Positions 16,623 through 25,753 are shown, numbered from the stretch's first letter. The stretch is 37,655 bases of DNA from Oscillospiraceae bacterium (GCA_017473015.1 JAFUNP010000019.1:1-37655); one strand, 5' to 3'. The notes: generated by a model from the sequence alone, not told the origin. Translations and numbers: made by a program.

Positions 16623-18770
16623 TTAAGGCTGATAGCCTTTGCGGAATGTGAGGTATACCAGCAGTGCCAGCACAGCGGCAGCAGCAACTGTCCACATACC
16701 AACTGTAGCTTCACCTGTAATCAGGCCAGCAAACTGGTATACAATCATGGATATGGCGTAAGCAAAACCGCACATATATGCGATTGTACCCACAGTCCAC
16801 TTCATATCGCCCATTTCTCTGCGGATAGCACCCATAGCGGCAAAACAAGGGGCGCACAGCAGCTGGAAAATCATAAAGCTGTATGCTCTTACAGGGCCGA
16901 AATCGCTGGCAATCATTGTCCAGATTTCATTGCCTGATTCGCTGAGCTCACCGGCAAAGTTGTACAGCGTACCGAATGTCATAACAACCTGTTCTTTGGC
17001 AATCAGACCTGTGAATGTGGCAACTGTGGCTTTCCACGCCATGTCACCGGCCCAGCCCAGAGGATAGAAAATCCATGAGATTGTTCTGCCGATGTCGGCC
17101 AACAGGGAAAGGTTGGAATCTTCCACTGCCATAAACATACCGTCCACAAAACCGTATGTCTGTAAAAACCACAGCACGATGGAGGACAGCAGAACGATTG
17201 TTGTTGCTCTTTTTACAAAGTCCATACCTCTGTCATATGTAGAACGCAGAACATTTCTTGCGCTTGGCAGATGGTATGCAGGCAGTTCCATTACAAATGG
17301 AGCAGGACGGCCTGCAAAGGTTTTGAATTTTTTCAGGATAACACCGGACACAACCACTGCGGCCACACCGATGAAAAATGCACTTGTTGCCACCAGAGGT
17401 GAATTGCCGAATACCGCACCGGCAAACAGACCGATGATAGGCATTTTGGCACCGCAAGGGATAAAGCCTGTGGTCATTACTGTGATTTTTCTGTCATTTT
17501 CCTGTTCGATTGTACGGCTGGCCAGAATACCAGGTACGCCGCAGCCTGTGGCAACCAGCATAGGAATGATGGATTTGCCGGACAGACCGAATTTTCTCAG
17601 AATTCTGTCCATAATAAAGGCCACACGGGACATATAACCCACATCTTCCAGAATGGACAGCAGGAAGGAAAGCACCAGAATCTGTGGTACAAAGCCCAGT
17701 ACAGCGCCAACGCCGGCCACAATACCGTCCATAACCAGACCGTACAGCCAGCCGCTTACACCCAGAGATGTGAGAATGCTGTCAAACAGTCCCGGTACCC
17801 ATTCGCCGAAAAGTACATCATTTGCCCAGTCAGTACCCATTGTACCGATGGAGAATGAGAAGGAACCCATTGCGATGGCGTACATCAGGAACATAACACC
17901 TGCGAAGATTGGCAGTGCCAGAATTCTGTTTGTAACGATTTTATCAATTTTACCGGAAAGTGTCAGGTCGTGTTTGCCACCCGCTTTTTTCACTGAACGG
18001 CTGCATACATCACCTATATATGTATAACGGCTGTCAGCCACAATGCTTTCAGCATCATCGTCCATTTCAGCCTCACAGTCACGGATGTGCTGTTCCACAT
18101 GGGTCAGTACTTCTTCCGGCAGATTCAGTTCAGAATGGATAACCTCGTCGCGTTCAAACAGCTTGATGGCGTACCAGCGCAGGTAATTGTTGTCCACCAC
18201 ATTTTCGATGGATTCTTCAATGTGTGCCAGTGCGTGTTCCACACCACCCTTGAATACATGCGGCACATCGCCGTGGGTGTGGTTTTTGGCCAGCTCCACC
18301 GCTTTTTCAGCGGCTTCCATACAGCCTTCGTTTTTCAGTGCGGAAATCTCCAGCACAGGACAGCCCAAAGCCTTGCTCAGCTTTTCCACATCAATGTTGT
18401 CGCCGTTTTTGCGGACCAGGTCCATCATATTTACTGCTATAACCACAGGATGACCCAGGTCCAGCAGCTGTGTGGTCAGGTACAGGTTTCTTTCAATGTT
18501 GGTGCCGTCGATGATGTTCAGGATTGCGTCAGGGTGCTCGTTTACCAGATACTGTCTGGTTACCACCTCCTCCGGTGAGTATGGTGACAGAGAGTAAATA
18601 CCCGGCAGGTCCTGTATGATTACATCTTTCTGACCTTTCAGTGTGCCTTCTTTCTTTTCTACAGTTACGCCCGGCCAGTTGCCTACGTACTGGTTAGAGC
18701 CGGTGAGAATGTTGAACAGCGAGGTTTTGCCACTGTTGGGGTTACCGGCCAATGCAATTTTTATACTCAT
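16623..18770 (-). CDS. feoB: Ferrous iron transport protein B, 715 aa
   Basis: N-terminal G protein domain: G1 GNPNSGKTS (residues 8-16), G3 DLPG, G4 NMMD, G5 SALKNEG. A helical insertion follows (about 170-270), then a C-terminal membrane part with two Gate-type repeats, including the conserved ATGCGVPGIL and FIPCGAKMPI cysteines thought to line the pore. Imports ferrous iron across the cytoplasmic membrane. Start ATG preceded by AGAGGAAG. Cotranscribed with feoA upstream and the Cys-rich protein downstream, under two palindromic operators. Confidence 0.97.
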   Translation of the reverse strand: MSIKIALAGNPNSGKTSLFNILTGSNQYVGNWPGVTVEKKEGTLKGQKDVIIQDLPGIYSLSPYSPEEVVTRQYLVNEHPDAILNIIDGTNIERNLYLTTQLLDLGHPVVIAVNMMDLVRKNGDNIDVEKLSKALGCPVLEISALKNEGCMEAAEKAVELAKNHTHGDVPHVFKGGVEHALAHIEESIENVVDNNYLRWYAIKLFERDEVIHSELNLPEEVLTHVEQHIRDCEAEMDDDAESIVADSRYTYIGDVCSRSVKKAGGKHDLTLSGKIDKIVTNRILALPIFAGVMFLMYAIAMGSFSFSIGTMGTDWANDVLFGEWVPGLFDSILTSLGVSGWLYGLVMDGIVAGVGAVLGFVPQILVLSFLLSILEDVGYMSRVAFIMDRILRKFGLSGKSIIPMLVATGCGVPGILASRTIEQENDRKITVMTTGFIPCGAKMPIIGLFAGAVFGNSPLVATSAFFIGVAAVVVSGVILKKFKTFAGRPAPFVMELPAYHLPSARNVLRSTYDRGMDFVKRATTIVLLSSIVLWFLQTYGFVDGMFMAVEDSNLSLLADIGRTISWIFYPLGWAGDMAWKATVATFTGLIAKEQVVMTFGTLYNFAGELSESGNEIWTMIASDFGPVRAYSFMIFQLLCAPCFAAMGAIRREMGDMKWTVGTIAYMCGFAYAISMIVYQFAGLITGEATVGMWTVAAAAVLALLVYLTFRKGYQP

Positions 18771-18792
18771 AATTCTTCCTCTGGATTTACAA

Positions 18793-19014
18793 TTATTCTA
18801 CTTCTATCATTTCGGCGTCAGCTTTACGCAGTGTCAGTTCATAGCCGCGAACTGTCAGCTCCATAGGGTCACCCAGAGGTGCCACTTTGCGCACATAAAC
18901 TTCCACTCTCTTGGTTATGCCCATATCCATGATGCGGCGTCTTACCGGGCCGTCACCATGCAGCTTTACCACTGTGGCTGCGCCGCCTACCTTTATATCT
19001 TTCAGTGTTTTCAT
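18793..19014 (-). CDS. feoA: Ferrous iron transport protein A, 73 aa
   Basis: SH3-like cytoplasmic partner of FeoB: LKDIKVGGAATVVKL at the start, then RRRIMDMGITKRVEVYVRKVAPLGDPMEL and a Y-E-L-T-L-R-K ending. The ATG at 19014 is preceded by AAAAAGGAGA; a longer reading would run into the operator region. First gene of the feo operon. Confidence 0.93.
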   Translation of the reverse strand: MKTLKDIKVGGAATVVKLHGDGPVRRRIMDMGITKRVEVYVRKVAPLGDPMELTVRGYELTLRKADAEMIEVE

Positions 19015-19057
19015 CTGTATTCTCCTTTTTACTACAAGAAAATAACTTCCTGCAAAA

Positions 19058-19117
19058 CAGTTAGTATACTCTAACTGTTGCATAAGTTAGTATATACTAA
19101 CTTATATGATATGTCAA
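19058..19117 (-). promoter_or_regulatory. feoA promoter with two GTTAG-N6-CTAAC operators
   Basis: Leftward promoter TTGACA (19117-19112), 17-nt spacer, TATACT (19094-19089). Operator 1 is a perfect 24-base palindrome at 19082-19105 with core GTTAGTATATACTAAC (19086-19101), covering the -10. Operator 2 is GTTAGTATACTCTAAC at 19060-19075, with flanks CAG/CTG, over the transcription start. A weaker third half-match (GTTTG-N6-CTAAC) lies at 19136-19151. The arrangement is that of an iron-responsive repressor (DtxR/MntR- or Fur-like); the regulator gene is not here. Confidence 0.88.
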
Positions 19118-19187
19118 TATTTTACAGCGTATTTTGTTTGATTTTGCTAACTTTTGTCCTGTAAGCCTATTGTTATATATACAAATA

Positions 19188-19212
19188 AAAAAAGACCGCC
19201 ATAGAGGCGGTC
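19188..19212 (-). terminator. Terminator of the cyclophilin gene
   Basis: Stem GACCGCC / GGCGGTC (19194-19200, 19206-19212) with a run of T leftward. Confidence 0.88.
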
Positions 19213-19225
19213 ATATTATATAAGA

Positions 19226-19795
19226 TTATTTCCATGTCCGTGGTATCCAGCCATGGTCCATTTTTACAGGCTCCGGATAGGTTTTGCCATAAAGCTCCAG
19301 CACCACTTTTTCTATTATCTGTGGCTGTACCGGAGTATCCACTATATAGTCAGGGTAAGCGGTCTTAACTGGTGTGGTTTCTACCTTTTCCAGACGGTAA
19401 ATTTCGTCCATTCCTTCAATTACTCTGCCGAATACCGGATAGATGCCTTTGTGTTCAGGGCAGTCTTTCAGAGGGAAAAACGGTTCGCAACCGGCGTTGC
19501 CCTGTTCGCCATAACCGCCCATACATACACAGCCCGGGTGAGAATCCAGCGGTTCTATCTCAGGGTGCAGGTCCGCTTCGCGGGGTATAAGATACTTGCA
19601 TTCTTCGCGGTCAAAGGCGGTATAACTGAAATCCACCCATTTTCCCGGTACTATGCGCTGAATGGCGTGGCCGTCCAGGCAGCCTTTCTGCACACAGCTG
19701 ATAAAGCTGTTCACTGTATTTGGTGCGGCATCAGGCAGCAGTTCTATCACTATGCGACTGCCGTTTGCCATATGGAATGTTGCTGTAGGGTTCAT
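19226..19795 (-). CDS. Cyclophilin-type peptidyl-prolyl cis-trans isomerase, 189 aa
   Basis: Proline isomerase of the cyclophilin fold: MANGSRIVIELLPDAAPNTVNSFISCVQKG opening, then PGCVCMGGYGEQGNAGCEPFF and HKGIYPVFGRVIEGMDEIYRLEKVET. The core Arg-rich F-H-R-V-I segment is present as HAIQRIVPG, with the usual Phe-His replaced by Ala-Ile. Cytoplasmic (no signal peptide). The C-terminal extension (QPQIIEKVVLELYGK and beyond) is slightly longer than in the minimal cyclophilins. Weak ribosome site AGGCAGG. Confidence 0.88.
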   Translation of the reverse strand: MNPTATFHMANGSRIVIELLPDAAPNTVNSFISCVQKGCLDGHAIQRIVPGKWVDFSYTAFDREECKYLIPREADLHPEIEPLDSHPGCVCMGGYGEQGNAGCEPFFPLKDCPEHKGIYPVFGRVIEGMDEIYRLEKVETTPVKTAYPDYIVDTPVQPQIIEKVVLELYGKTYPEPVKMDHGWIPRTWK

Positions 19796-19918
19796 AATCT
19801 TACCTGCCTTTCATTTTATATCTAAAGTATACTCTTTTTGCGGCGTATTCTCAATAATATATTGAAATAAAGGCGGTTTTGGTGCTACTATAGTGGAAAA
19901 GGAAGAGGAGGACATATT

Positions 19919-20296
19919 ATGGAATTTACACAACTTCTGAAAACAGCTCAACAGACCCTGAATCCCCGCCAGATGGAAGACTCCGCCTATGCAGGTCAGG
20001 TGGCTGCGGCACTGGTTACGGACAAAGGCAATGTATACACTGGCGTGTGCATAGATGTACCCTGCAGCATGGGCTTCTGCGCAGAGCATGCCGCCATTGC
20101 GGCTATGGTAACTGCCGGGGAAAACAGGATAGAAAAGATAGTAGCAGTAAACACCGACGCCGGTATAGTGTCCCCTTGTGGCAGATGCAGGGAGTTTATG
20201 TATCAGATTTGCCATGAAAACCTTAAAACCGAAATAATGCTGTCCTCCGGCGTATATACACTGGCCGACCTTCTGCCCCATATCTGGACAGAATAA
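19919..20296 (+). CDS. Second cytidine deaminase-like protein, 125 aa
   Basis: Zinc-dependent deaminase fold: C-A-E-H (Cys54, Glu56) and PCGRCRE (Cys87, Cys90). It lacks the APYS-x-F substrate motif of the true cytidine deaminase encoded at 5540-5971, and is shorter. That places it nearer to blasticidin-S deaminase-like or other orphan members of the cytidine deaminase superfamily. Substrate unknown. Ribosome site GAGGAGG. Monocistronic, convergent with spoVT. Confidence 0.85.
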   Translation: MEFTQLLKTAQQTLNPRQMEDSAYAGQVAAALVTDKGNVYTGVCIDVPCSMGFCAEHAAIAAMVTAGENRIEKIVAVNTDAGIVSPCGRCREFMYQICHENLKTEIMLSSGVYTLADLLPHIWTE

Positions 20297-20379
20297 GGGA
20301 TAGGACGGCAAAAATACTTTTCTGACTGGGAATATACTGAGATGCTGCAATTCTCACTACAGTAATCAAAATACAGAAA

Positions 20380-20415
20380 AACCGGCCTGTGAGCAGTTAC
20401 AGACCGGTTCGTTTT
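20380..20415. terminator. Bidirectional terminator
   Basis: Stem AACCGGCCTGT / ACAGACCGGTT (20380-20390, 20399-20409, one mismatch), T-rich to the right and A-rich to the left, between the convergent deaminase-like and spoVT genes. Confidence 0.8.
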
Positions 20416-20430
20416 TATGATGCTGTGTTT

Positions 20431-20970
20431 TCAGCTTTCCAGATTGCCTGCCAGCAGAGTGGCTGTCAGCACCAGCAGTTTTTTCTGTGTTTCGGTCAGA
20501 GTCTGACCGTCTTCAGCCAGCAGTGCCACCACGCCGGCACAGTCCCCTGAGGATATAATCGGTGTCACGCCAACCACTGCGGATTGTGCCCCGTGGTGTG
20601 TGTATATGTTTTTTTCGCCGGGAAACTGTTTGAAATATGACATTCGTGAGGATATTATTTCCTCTATTTCCCCGGTTATAGGGCTGCCCAGCGCCTCTTT
20701 TCGCCCCGGTCCGCCAAAAGCTACCACACTGTCCGTGTCACATACCGCACAGCACAGACCACTGACTTTGTACAGGCTGTCGGCATAACTCCGGCTGAAA
20801 TTTGACAGTTGTGCCATCATAGAATACTTTTTCAGCACAATTTCGCCGCTGTGTTCTGTAAATATTTCCAGCGGGTCCCCTTCCTTCATTCTCATAGTGC
20901 GGCGTATTTCTTTTGGGATAACTATTCGCCCCAGGTCATCTATTCTTCTCACAACTCCTGTTGCACGCAT
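20431..20970 (-). CDS. spoVT: Stage V sporulation protein T, AbrB/GAF transcription factor, 179 aa
   Basis: N-terminal AbrB-type DNA-binding swapped-hairpin domain (MRATGVVRRIDDLGRIVIPKEIRR, residues 1-50) followed by a GAF-like domain (about 57-179). Length and N-terminus match SpoVT, which modulates forespore gene expression late in sporulation. Preceded by AAAGGAGA. This is the best single indication that the host sporulates or derives from a sporulating line. Confidence 0.93.
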   Translation of the reverse strand: MRATGVVRRIDDLGRIVIPKEIRRTMRMKEGDPLEIFTEHSGEIVLKKYSMMAQLSNFSRSYADSLYKVSGLCCAVCDTDSVVAFGGPGRKEALGSPITGEIEEIISSRMSYFKQFPGEKNIYTHHGAQSAVVGVTPIISSGDCAGVVALLAEDGQTLTETQKKLLVLTATLLAGNLES

Positions 20971-21036
20971 ATATATAATCTCCTTTATTCATAGCTTATG
21001 AAAATAGTATTTACCGTAAAGGAAGATTTATGCAGG

Positions 21037-21070
21037 TAAAAAAACAGGCGGACCGCTTTTCCGCGGTCCG
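21037..21070 (-). terminator. Terminator of the ABC half-transporter pair
   Basis: Stem CGGACCGC / GCGGTCCG (21049-21056, 21063-21070) with a leftward T run; 24 bases after the last stop. Confidence 0.88.
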
Positions 21071-21093
21071 TCCGTTTCGTATATTTGAGGAGG

Positions 21094-22785
21094 TTATGGT
21101 TTTATAAATTCTTTTGTGCCCTTACCCTCTGCCAGGCGCACAATTGCTGTGCAGTCTGTCAGTGTGGACGGGCGGTGTGATACTATCAGCACCATTTTGT
21201 CGCTGCATTCTTCACGCAGTGTCTTCAGCAGTTCTTTCTCATGGAGAATATCCAGGCTGCTGGTAGGTTCGTCCATTACAATTACATCAGGGTTGGTAAT
21301 CATTGTACGGGCGATGCCTATTCGCTGTTTTTCACCACCGGACAGCCTGCTGCCCATGTTGCCCATTTCTGTATCATATCCCTGTGGCAATGTGGCAATA
21401 AAGTCATGGATACCGGCGCGTTTGGCTGCCAGAACGATTTCTTCCATTGTGGCATCAGGTTTACCTATGGCAATATTCTGTGCGATTGTGCCCCCGAACA
21501 GGAAGGTATCCTGTTCCAACACCGCTATACGGCTGTGCATTTCGTCCGGGTCGGTGTCGCGTATATCAACACCATTGATAAGTATTTCGCCCCTTCTGAC
21601 ATTCCAGAAATGGAGCAACAGTCGGAGAATAGTGGATTTACCGATACCGCTTTCACCCACGATGCCGATTTTTTCATTGCCGCTGATTTCCAGGTTAAAG
21701 CCGTCCAGAATTTTCTTTTCTTCATCTGTATAGTAGAATACCACATTTCTGAACTCTACCTTTTCTATTTTGCCCACCTTTATGGGGTTTTCAGGTTTTG
21801 TCACTTCCGGCACAGTATCTTCCAGTGTGAATACACGCTCAGCAGCGGCGTAGGTTTCCAGCAGGCTGGATACTACCATTGTCAGTGACTGTGTTGATGA
21901 GAATGAGGCTGTGGCCATAAATGAAATTATGATTGTACCGGCAGGGTTTGTGGTACCCCGTGCTGCCAGGTAGCTGGCTACAGCGATAATGGCAATTCTG
22001 GCCAGATATACAAAAAATGTCGGTGCGCTGGATACCAGCTGTTTGTGCAGTGTCAGCCCATGGGCGGCGCGGTTTACCTTATCGTTTGTCTCCAGCACCA
22101 TATTCAGTCGTTTCTGACCAAAGTCAAAAACCTGAATATCCTTAAGCCCATAAATACTTTCCAGTACCTGTGATTTTAATTTGCCCAGATGCACACGGTA
22201 GTCAACACCCACATTTCTGCCCAGTTTTACAGAAACCAGCGGGAAGATAATGCTGATAATCAGATAAATAGGCAGCAGCACCCATGCAAACATAGGATTT
22301 ACCCTGAAAGCTATTGCCAGTGTGGTGCATGGCAGGATAACAACGGTGAACATAGGACCGATTGTATGGGCAAAGAAGAATTCTATTGTTTCAATATCAG
22401 ATACGGCGATATTCATAATATCGCCTTTTTCCCTGTCCATCAGACAGGCCGGTGCCAGTCTGCGTATAACATTGAACAGGTCAACACGCATATATGCCAG
22501 CAGACTGTATGCCCCTGCATGAGATACCACACCCTCGGTGTAACGGCATGCCACAATCAGCGCTGCACACAGTGCCATCAGTCCGCCGTAAAGCAGGGCA
22601 GAGCCATTCAGATAACCGGCTGCATTGAGCAGCATCATGGCCCCAAAACCCATCAGCCCCATCTGTGACAGGTTGCCTATAATACTGGCCAGGGTTGAAA
22701 TTGTCAGCTCTTTTTTTACAGGAGCAGCTATTTTCAGCAGTCTTACAGTCATTTCTCCTATGGAATATTTAAACTTTTTAGCCAT
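21094..22785 (-). CDS. ABC half-transporter (membrane plus ATPase), second of a pair, 563 aa
   Basis: Six-helix type IV ABC membrane domain (residues about 15-310), then an ATPase domain: Walker A GESGIGKST, signature LSGGEKQR, Walker B VIVMDEPTS, switch His in VSHRPSTL. The start lies eight bases inside the preceding gene (ATGGCTAA overlap), so it forms a heterodimer with that product. Family is exporter-like, but iron-regulated pairs of this architecture (YbtPQ, IrtAB) import ferric siderophores. With an operator of the iron type and a divergent AraC regulator, import of a metal chelate is plausible; export of a metallophore is the alternative. Confidence 0.88.
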   Translation of the reverse strand: MAKKFKYSIGEMTVRLLKIAAPVKKELTISTLASIIGNLSQMGLMGFGAMMLLNAAGYLNGSALLYGGLMALCAALIVACRYTEGVVSHAGAYSLLAYMRVDLFNVIRRLAPACLMDREKGDIMNIAVSDIETIEFFFAHTIGPMFTVVILPCTTLAIAFRVNPMFAWVLLPIYLIISIIFPLVSVKLGRNVGVDYRVHLGKLKSQVLESIYGLKDIQVFDFGQKRLNMVLETNDKVNRAAHGLTLHKQLVSSAPTFFVYLARIAIIAVASYLAARGTTNPAGTIIISFMATASFSSTQSLTMVVSSLLETYAAAERVFTLEDTVPEVTKPENPIKVGKIEKVEFRNVVFYYTDEEKKILDGFNLEISGNEKIGIVGESGIGKSTILRLLLHFWNVRRGEILINGVDIRDTDPDEMHSRIAVLEQDTFLFGGTIAQNIAIGKPDATMEEIVLAAKRAGIHDFIATLPQGYDTEMGNMGSRLSGGEKQRIGIARTMITNPDVIVMDEPTSSLDILHEKELLKTLREECSDKMVLIVSHRPSTLTDCTAIVRLAEGKGTKEFIKP

Positions 22786-24538
22786 TGAAAACACTCTCCT
22801 CTCCCTGTTTTTCCAGCAGTGCCTGTTCTTTTACCAGCTGACTGTACAGGCCGCCATTGGTCATCAGCTGTGAGTGGTCACCGCTTTCGGCTATTTCGCC
22901 GGCAGACAGCACATAAATTTTGTCCGCATTTTCTATGGTTGACAGACGGTGGGAAATGATAATCAGCGTTCTGGTCTGTGCCAGTTCATTGATACAGTTC
23001 CATATTTCTCTTTCGCTGTCTATATCAACACTTGATGTGGATTCATCAAAAATAATGTATTCGGCCTTACACAGCAATGCTCTTGCTATGCCTATTTTCT
23101 GTCGCTGACCGCCTGACAGCTTACCGCCGGCATCGCCTACCTGGGTGTTCAGTCCCTCAGGCTGCGCTTTTACCCATTCAGCCAGACGCACATCCTCCAG
23201 TGCTTCCATCAGCTCTGCATCTGTGGCATCCGGCGCGGCTATACGCAGATTTTCTGCCACTGTGCCGCTGAACAGGCTTACCGACTGAGGTACCATAATA
23301 ATTCTTTTTCGCAGTTCGTTGGGCTTTATAGATGTATAATCTCTGCCTTCAATGGTAATTTTACCTTCTTTCAGGTCAAAAAATCTCATCAGCAGACCGG
23401 CAATGGTACTTTTGCCACAGCCGGACAGACCTACCAGCGCAGTCACTTTGTCTTTTTCTATATCAAGGGAAACACCTTTCAGTGCAGTGCTTCTTCCTTC
23501 ATAAGAGTACACAGCATTTTCGATGCGTATACCGTTAAAAGTGTTCTTCTCTACAGGAATGTCAGGGTTGTACGGTCTGGTTGTATCGATTTCCAGCAGT
23601 TTTTCCACCTTGTCTGCGGCAGCCACACCTGTCAGCGCAGAGTGTGTGGCATTCATCAGGGCGCGCAGTGAGCTGAAAAAGCTGTGGGACAGCAACAGTA
23701 CCATCAGAGCACCGCCAAAGTCCATCTGACCGCTGGCCAGCTGGTTGAATGCTATTATAGCTGCCAGTACCACAGTGGAATAAATCATGCCGTCTGTCAG
23801 CAGGAATGATGAAAAGTTTACCACCATAACATCCATTACTTTGTTGTTAAAATCAAAGGACTTTTCGCTGAGGACTTCTGTTCTGGCATCGTCCTGACCA
23901 TACAGCTTAAGTGTGGTCAGTCCCTGGACACTTTCCAGGTAGTAGCCTGTCAGATTTTCAAGGCTTTTCCAATATTCTGTTTTCTTTTCATCTATCTTTT
24001 TGCGGAACACATTGTTTATCGGAACAATAACCACAGCCACCACCAGCAGGATAATTGCGGTCAGCGGCGAATATTCTCTGATTCTGCCATAAAGATAAAA
24101 CGGTGCAATCAGGCAGTAAATCAGACCAGGCAGATATTTGCTGTAGTAAACCTGCATGGATTCCACAGCATCCACACTGGCTGTAATGGCGGACACAGGG
24201 CCTATTTTTTCGATATTGCCTACATCCAGCGCCAGTGCTTTTGCAAATATATCTGCGCGCAGGCTGGCTCTTGCTTTCGCTGTGCAGCGGTATTCCGCTT
24301 CACCTGTCAGCAGTTCTGCGGTCAGCATTACAGCGGCTGTTACCAGTGCAGACAGCACTGCGCCGCCGGCATCAGCAGCAGTCATGGTCGGGGAAGCAAT
24401 GTTCCCCAGAAATCCGGAAATAATCTGCGCAAACTGTGCGGTGCCCACCAGGGTTATCAGCTTTAACCCTACGATTGCACCAATCCAGCCCCACAAACCT
24501 CTGGACATACGGATAAGAGTTTTATTGAGCAGTAACAT
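22778..24538 (-). CDS. ABC half-transporter (membrane plus ATPase), first of a pair, 586 aa
   Basis: Same architecture as its downstream partner: a six-helix membrane domain (about 1-310) and ATPase domain with Walker A GLSGCGKST, signature LSGGQRQK, Walker B IIFDESTSS and SHRLSTIENAD. In the signature the canonical Arg is Lys-like (QRQK), which may weaken one ATP site and leave an asymmetric heterodimer. The membrane half resembles CydD/CydC-type and YbtP/Q-type proteins. The gene is the first of the leftward unit whose promoter carries GTTAGC-N4-GCTAAC. Confidence 0.88.
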   Translation of the reverse strand: MLLLNKTLIRMSRGLWGWIGAIVGLKLITLVGTAQFAQIISGFLGNIASPTMTAADAGGAVLSALVTAAVMLTAELLTGEAEYRCTAKARASLRADIFAKALALDVGNIEKIGPVSAITASVDAVESMQVYYSKYLPGLIYCLIAPFYLYGRIREYSPLTAIILLVVAVVIVPINNVFRKKIDEKKTEYWKSLENLTGYYLESVQGLTTLKLYGQDDARTEVLSEKSFDFNNKVMDVMVVNFSSFLLTDGMIYSTVVLAAIIAFNQLASGQMDFGGALMVLLLSHSFFSSLRALMNATHSALTGVAAADKVEKLLEIDTTRPYNPDIPVEKNTFNGIRIENAVYSYEGRSTALKGVSLDIEKDKVTALVGLSGCGKSTIAGLLMRFFDLKEGKITIEGRDYTSIKPNELRKRIIMVPQSVSLFSGTVAENLRIAAPDATDAELMEALEDVRLAEWVKAQPEGLNTQVGDAGGKLSGGQRQKIGIARALLCKAEYIIFDESTSSVDIDSEREIWNCINELAQTRTLIIISHRLSTIENADKIYVLSAGEIAESGDHSQLMTNGGLYSQLVKEQALLEKQGEESVFNG

Positions 24539-24564
24539 AATAGTTTCCTTTGTAGTTTTAATTG

Positions 24565-24617
24565 GTTAGCTAATGCTAACTGATAATCAGTTTAGCACTG
24601 TTTTCCATATTAGTCAA
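24565..24617 (-). promoter_or_regulatory. Promoter and iron-type operator of the half-transporter pair
   Basis: Leftward TTGACT (24617-24612), 17-nt spacer, TAAACT (24594-24589). Just downstream of the -10 is the operator GTTAGCTAATGCTAAC at 24565-24580, over the transcription start. Overlapping it is a second, distinct palindrome AACTGATAATCAGTT (24578-24592) across the -10, possibly a site for another factor. Confidence 0.85.
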
Positions 24618-24667
24618 TCGCAAATCAGAAAAATCAATGGATAAAACACTTTTTCAGTTTATATCAG

Positions 24668-24722
24668 TTGACAAATAAACCATAATCGGCTTATAATCCA
24701 AATATAGTTAGCGTGTGCTAAC
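24668..24722 (+). promoter_or_regulatory. Promoter and iron-type operator of the AraC regulator gene
   Basis: TTGACA (24668-24673), 18-nt spacer, TATAAT (24692-24697), then operator GTTAGCGTGTGCTAAC at 24707-24722 covering the start of transcription. A GTG at 24715 lies inside the operator and is therefore not the translation start. Confidence 0.87.
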
Positions 24723-24750
24723 TGCAAACAAAAAGCAAAAGCGTGATTTT

Positions 24751-25728
24751 ATGACAGATGAAAAGAAAAATTTATTTATAACTGACAGAAAAAAAGAAGT
24801 TCTGCCTGACGGTGGCATACGAACATCTATGATGACAGAAAAAGGGGATATACGGCAGACAAAATACTGCGTATTTCCGGGGATAAACCTGTTTTACAAC
24901 GATATACATATTTCCAACAGCTACGGTAAAGCAAAGCAGGGACTGGACAATATATTTGAAATAAATCACTGCCGTGAAGGCAGACTGGAGTGCCATGTAG
25001 GCGATGAGTATTTCTATATTTCGCCGGGAGATATATCCATGCACCTGATACACAGTGTGGACCGCCGGGAAAGCTTTCCTACCAGCCATTATCACGGTGT
25101 CACCGTGCAGATTGACCTGAATAAATGCCCTGCATCCCTGACTGAATTTCTGCCGGATATAAACGTAAAGCCTGCACAGATAGCAGAAAAATTCGGACTG
25201 CAGAACAAAAATTTTTACATTCTTCGTCGGATGCCGGAAATTGAGCATATATTTTCAGAACTGTACAAAGCACCCGAAACGGTGAAAAAAGGATATTTCA
25301 GTCTGAAAATACTGGAGCTGATGTTGTTTCTTGACGGCATCAATCCCACCGTGGAGCAGAATGAAGCGGTGTCAATATCCGGTGTACAGGCAAGCACTGC
25401 CCACGAAATAAGCAGATACATAAACGCCAATCTGGACAAAAAACTGACACTGAAGGAACTGTCAGAAAAATTTGATATATCTGTTTCATATATAAAGAAT
25501 ATTTTCAATGCAGTATATGGTATGAGCGTTACAAAGTATATACGCAGCCAGCGTATATCACAGGCTGCTGCCTTGCTGGAAAAAACCGACCGAACAGTAC
25601 TGGATATATCCGGTCAGCTGGGGTATGAAAACAGCAGTAAATTTGCAGCGGCTTTCCGCAGAGTGATGGGCGTAAGTCCTGCCCAATACCGAAAAAGAGG
25701 CTTCAACAGCAGAAAAGAGGATGTCTGA
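24751..25728 (+). CDS. AraC-family transcriptional regulator, 325 aa
   Basis: N-terminal sensor domain with cupin-like features (ISPGDISMHLIHSVDRR, about residues 85-105) and C-terminal double helix-turn-helix of the AraC type: LTLKELSEKFDISVSYIKNIFNAVYGMSVTKYI and VLDISGQLGYENSSKFAAAFRRVMGVSPAQYR. I start at the ATG at 24751 because an earlier in-frame GTG is inside the operator. Such regulators activate iron-acquisition genes when their chelate is present (YbtA, AlcR). The gene is divergent from the half-transporters and next to the nitrogenase-like operon, which it probably activates. Its end overlaps its own terminator. Confidence 0.9.
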   Translation: MTDEKKNLFITDRKKEVLPDGGIRTSMMTEKGDIRQTKYCVFPGINLFYNDIHISNSYGKAKQGLDNIFEINHCREGRLECHVGDEYFYISPGDISMHLIHSVDRRESFPTSHYHGVTVQIDLNKCPASLTEFLPDINVKPAQIAEKFGLQNKNFYILRRMPEIEHIFSELYKAPETVKKGYFSLKILELMLFLDGINPTVEQNEAVSISGVQASTAHEISRYINANLDKKLTLKELSEKFDISVSYIKNIFNAVYGMSVTKYIRSQRISQAAALLEKTDRTVLDISGQLGYENSSKFAAAFRRVMGVSPAQYRKRGFNSRKEDV

Positions 25729-25748
25729 TACAGGCATCCTCTTTGTGT
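25714..25748 (+). terminator. Terminator of the AraC regulator gene
   Basis: Stem AAAGAGGATG / CATCCTCTTT (25714-25723, 25735-25744) enclosing the stop codon; T-rich tail. Confidence 0.8.
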
Positions 25749-25753
25749 CTGTA

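Noticed and set aside
24715-24750. GTG start giving 12 more residues of the AraC regulator
   Set aside because: The codon lies inside the operator palindrome, near the predicted transcription start, so it would have essentially no leader.
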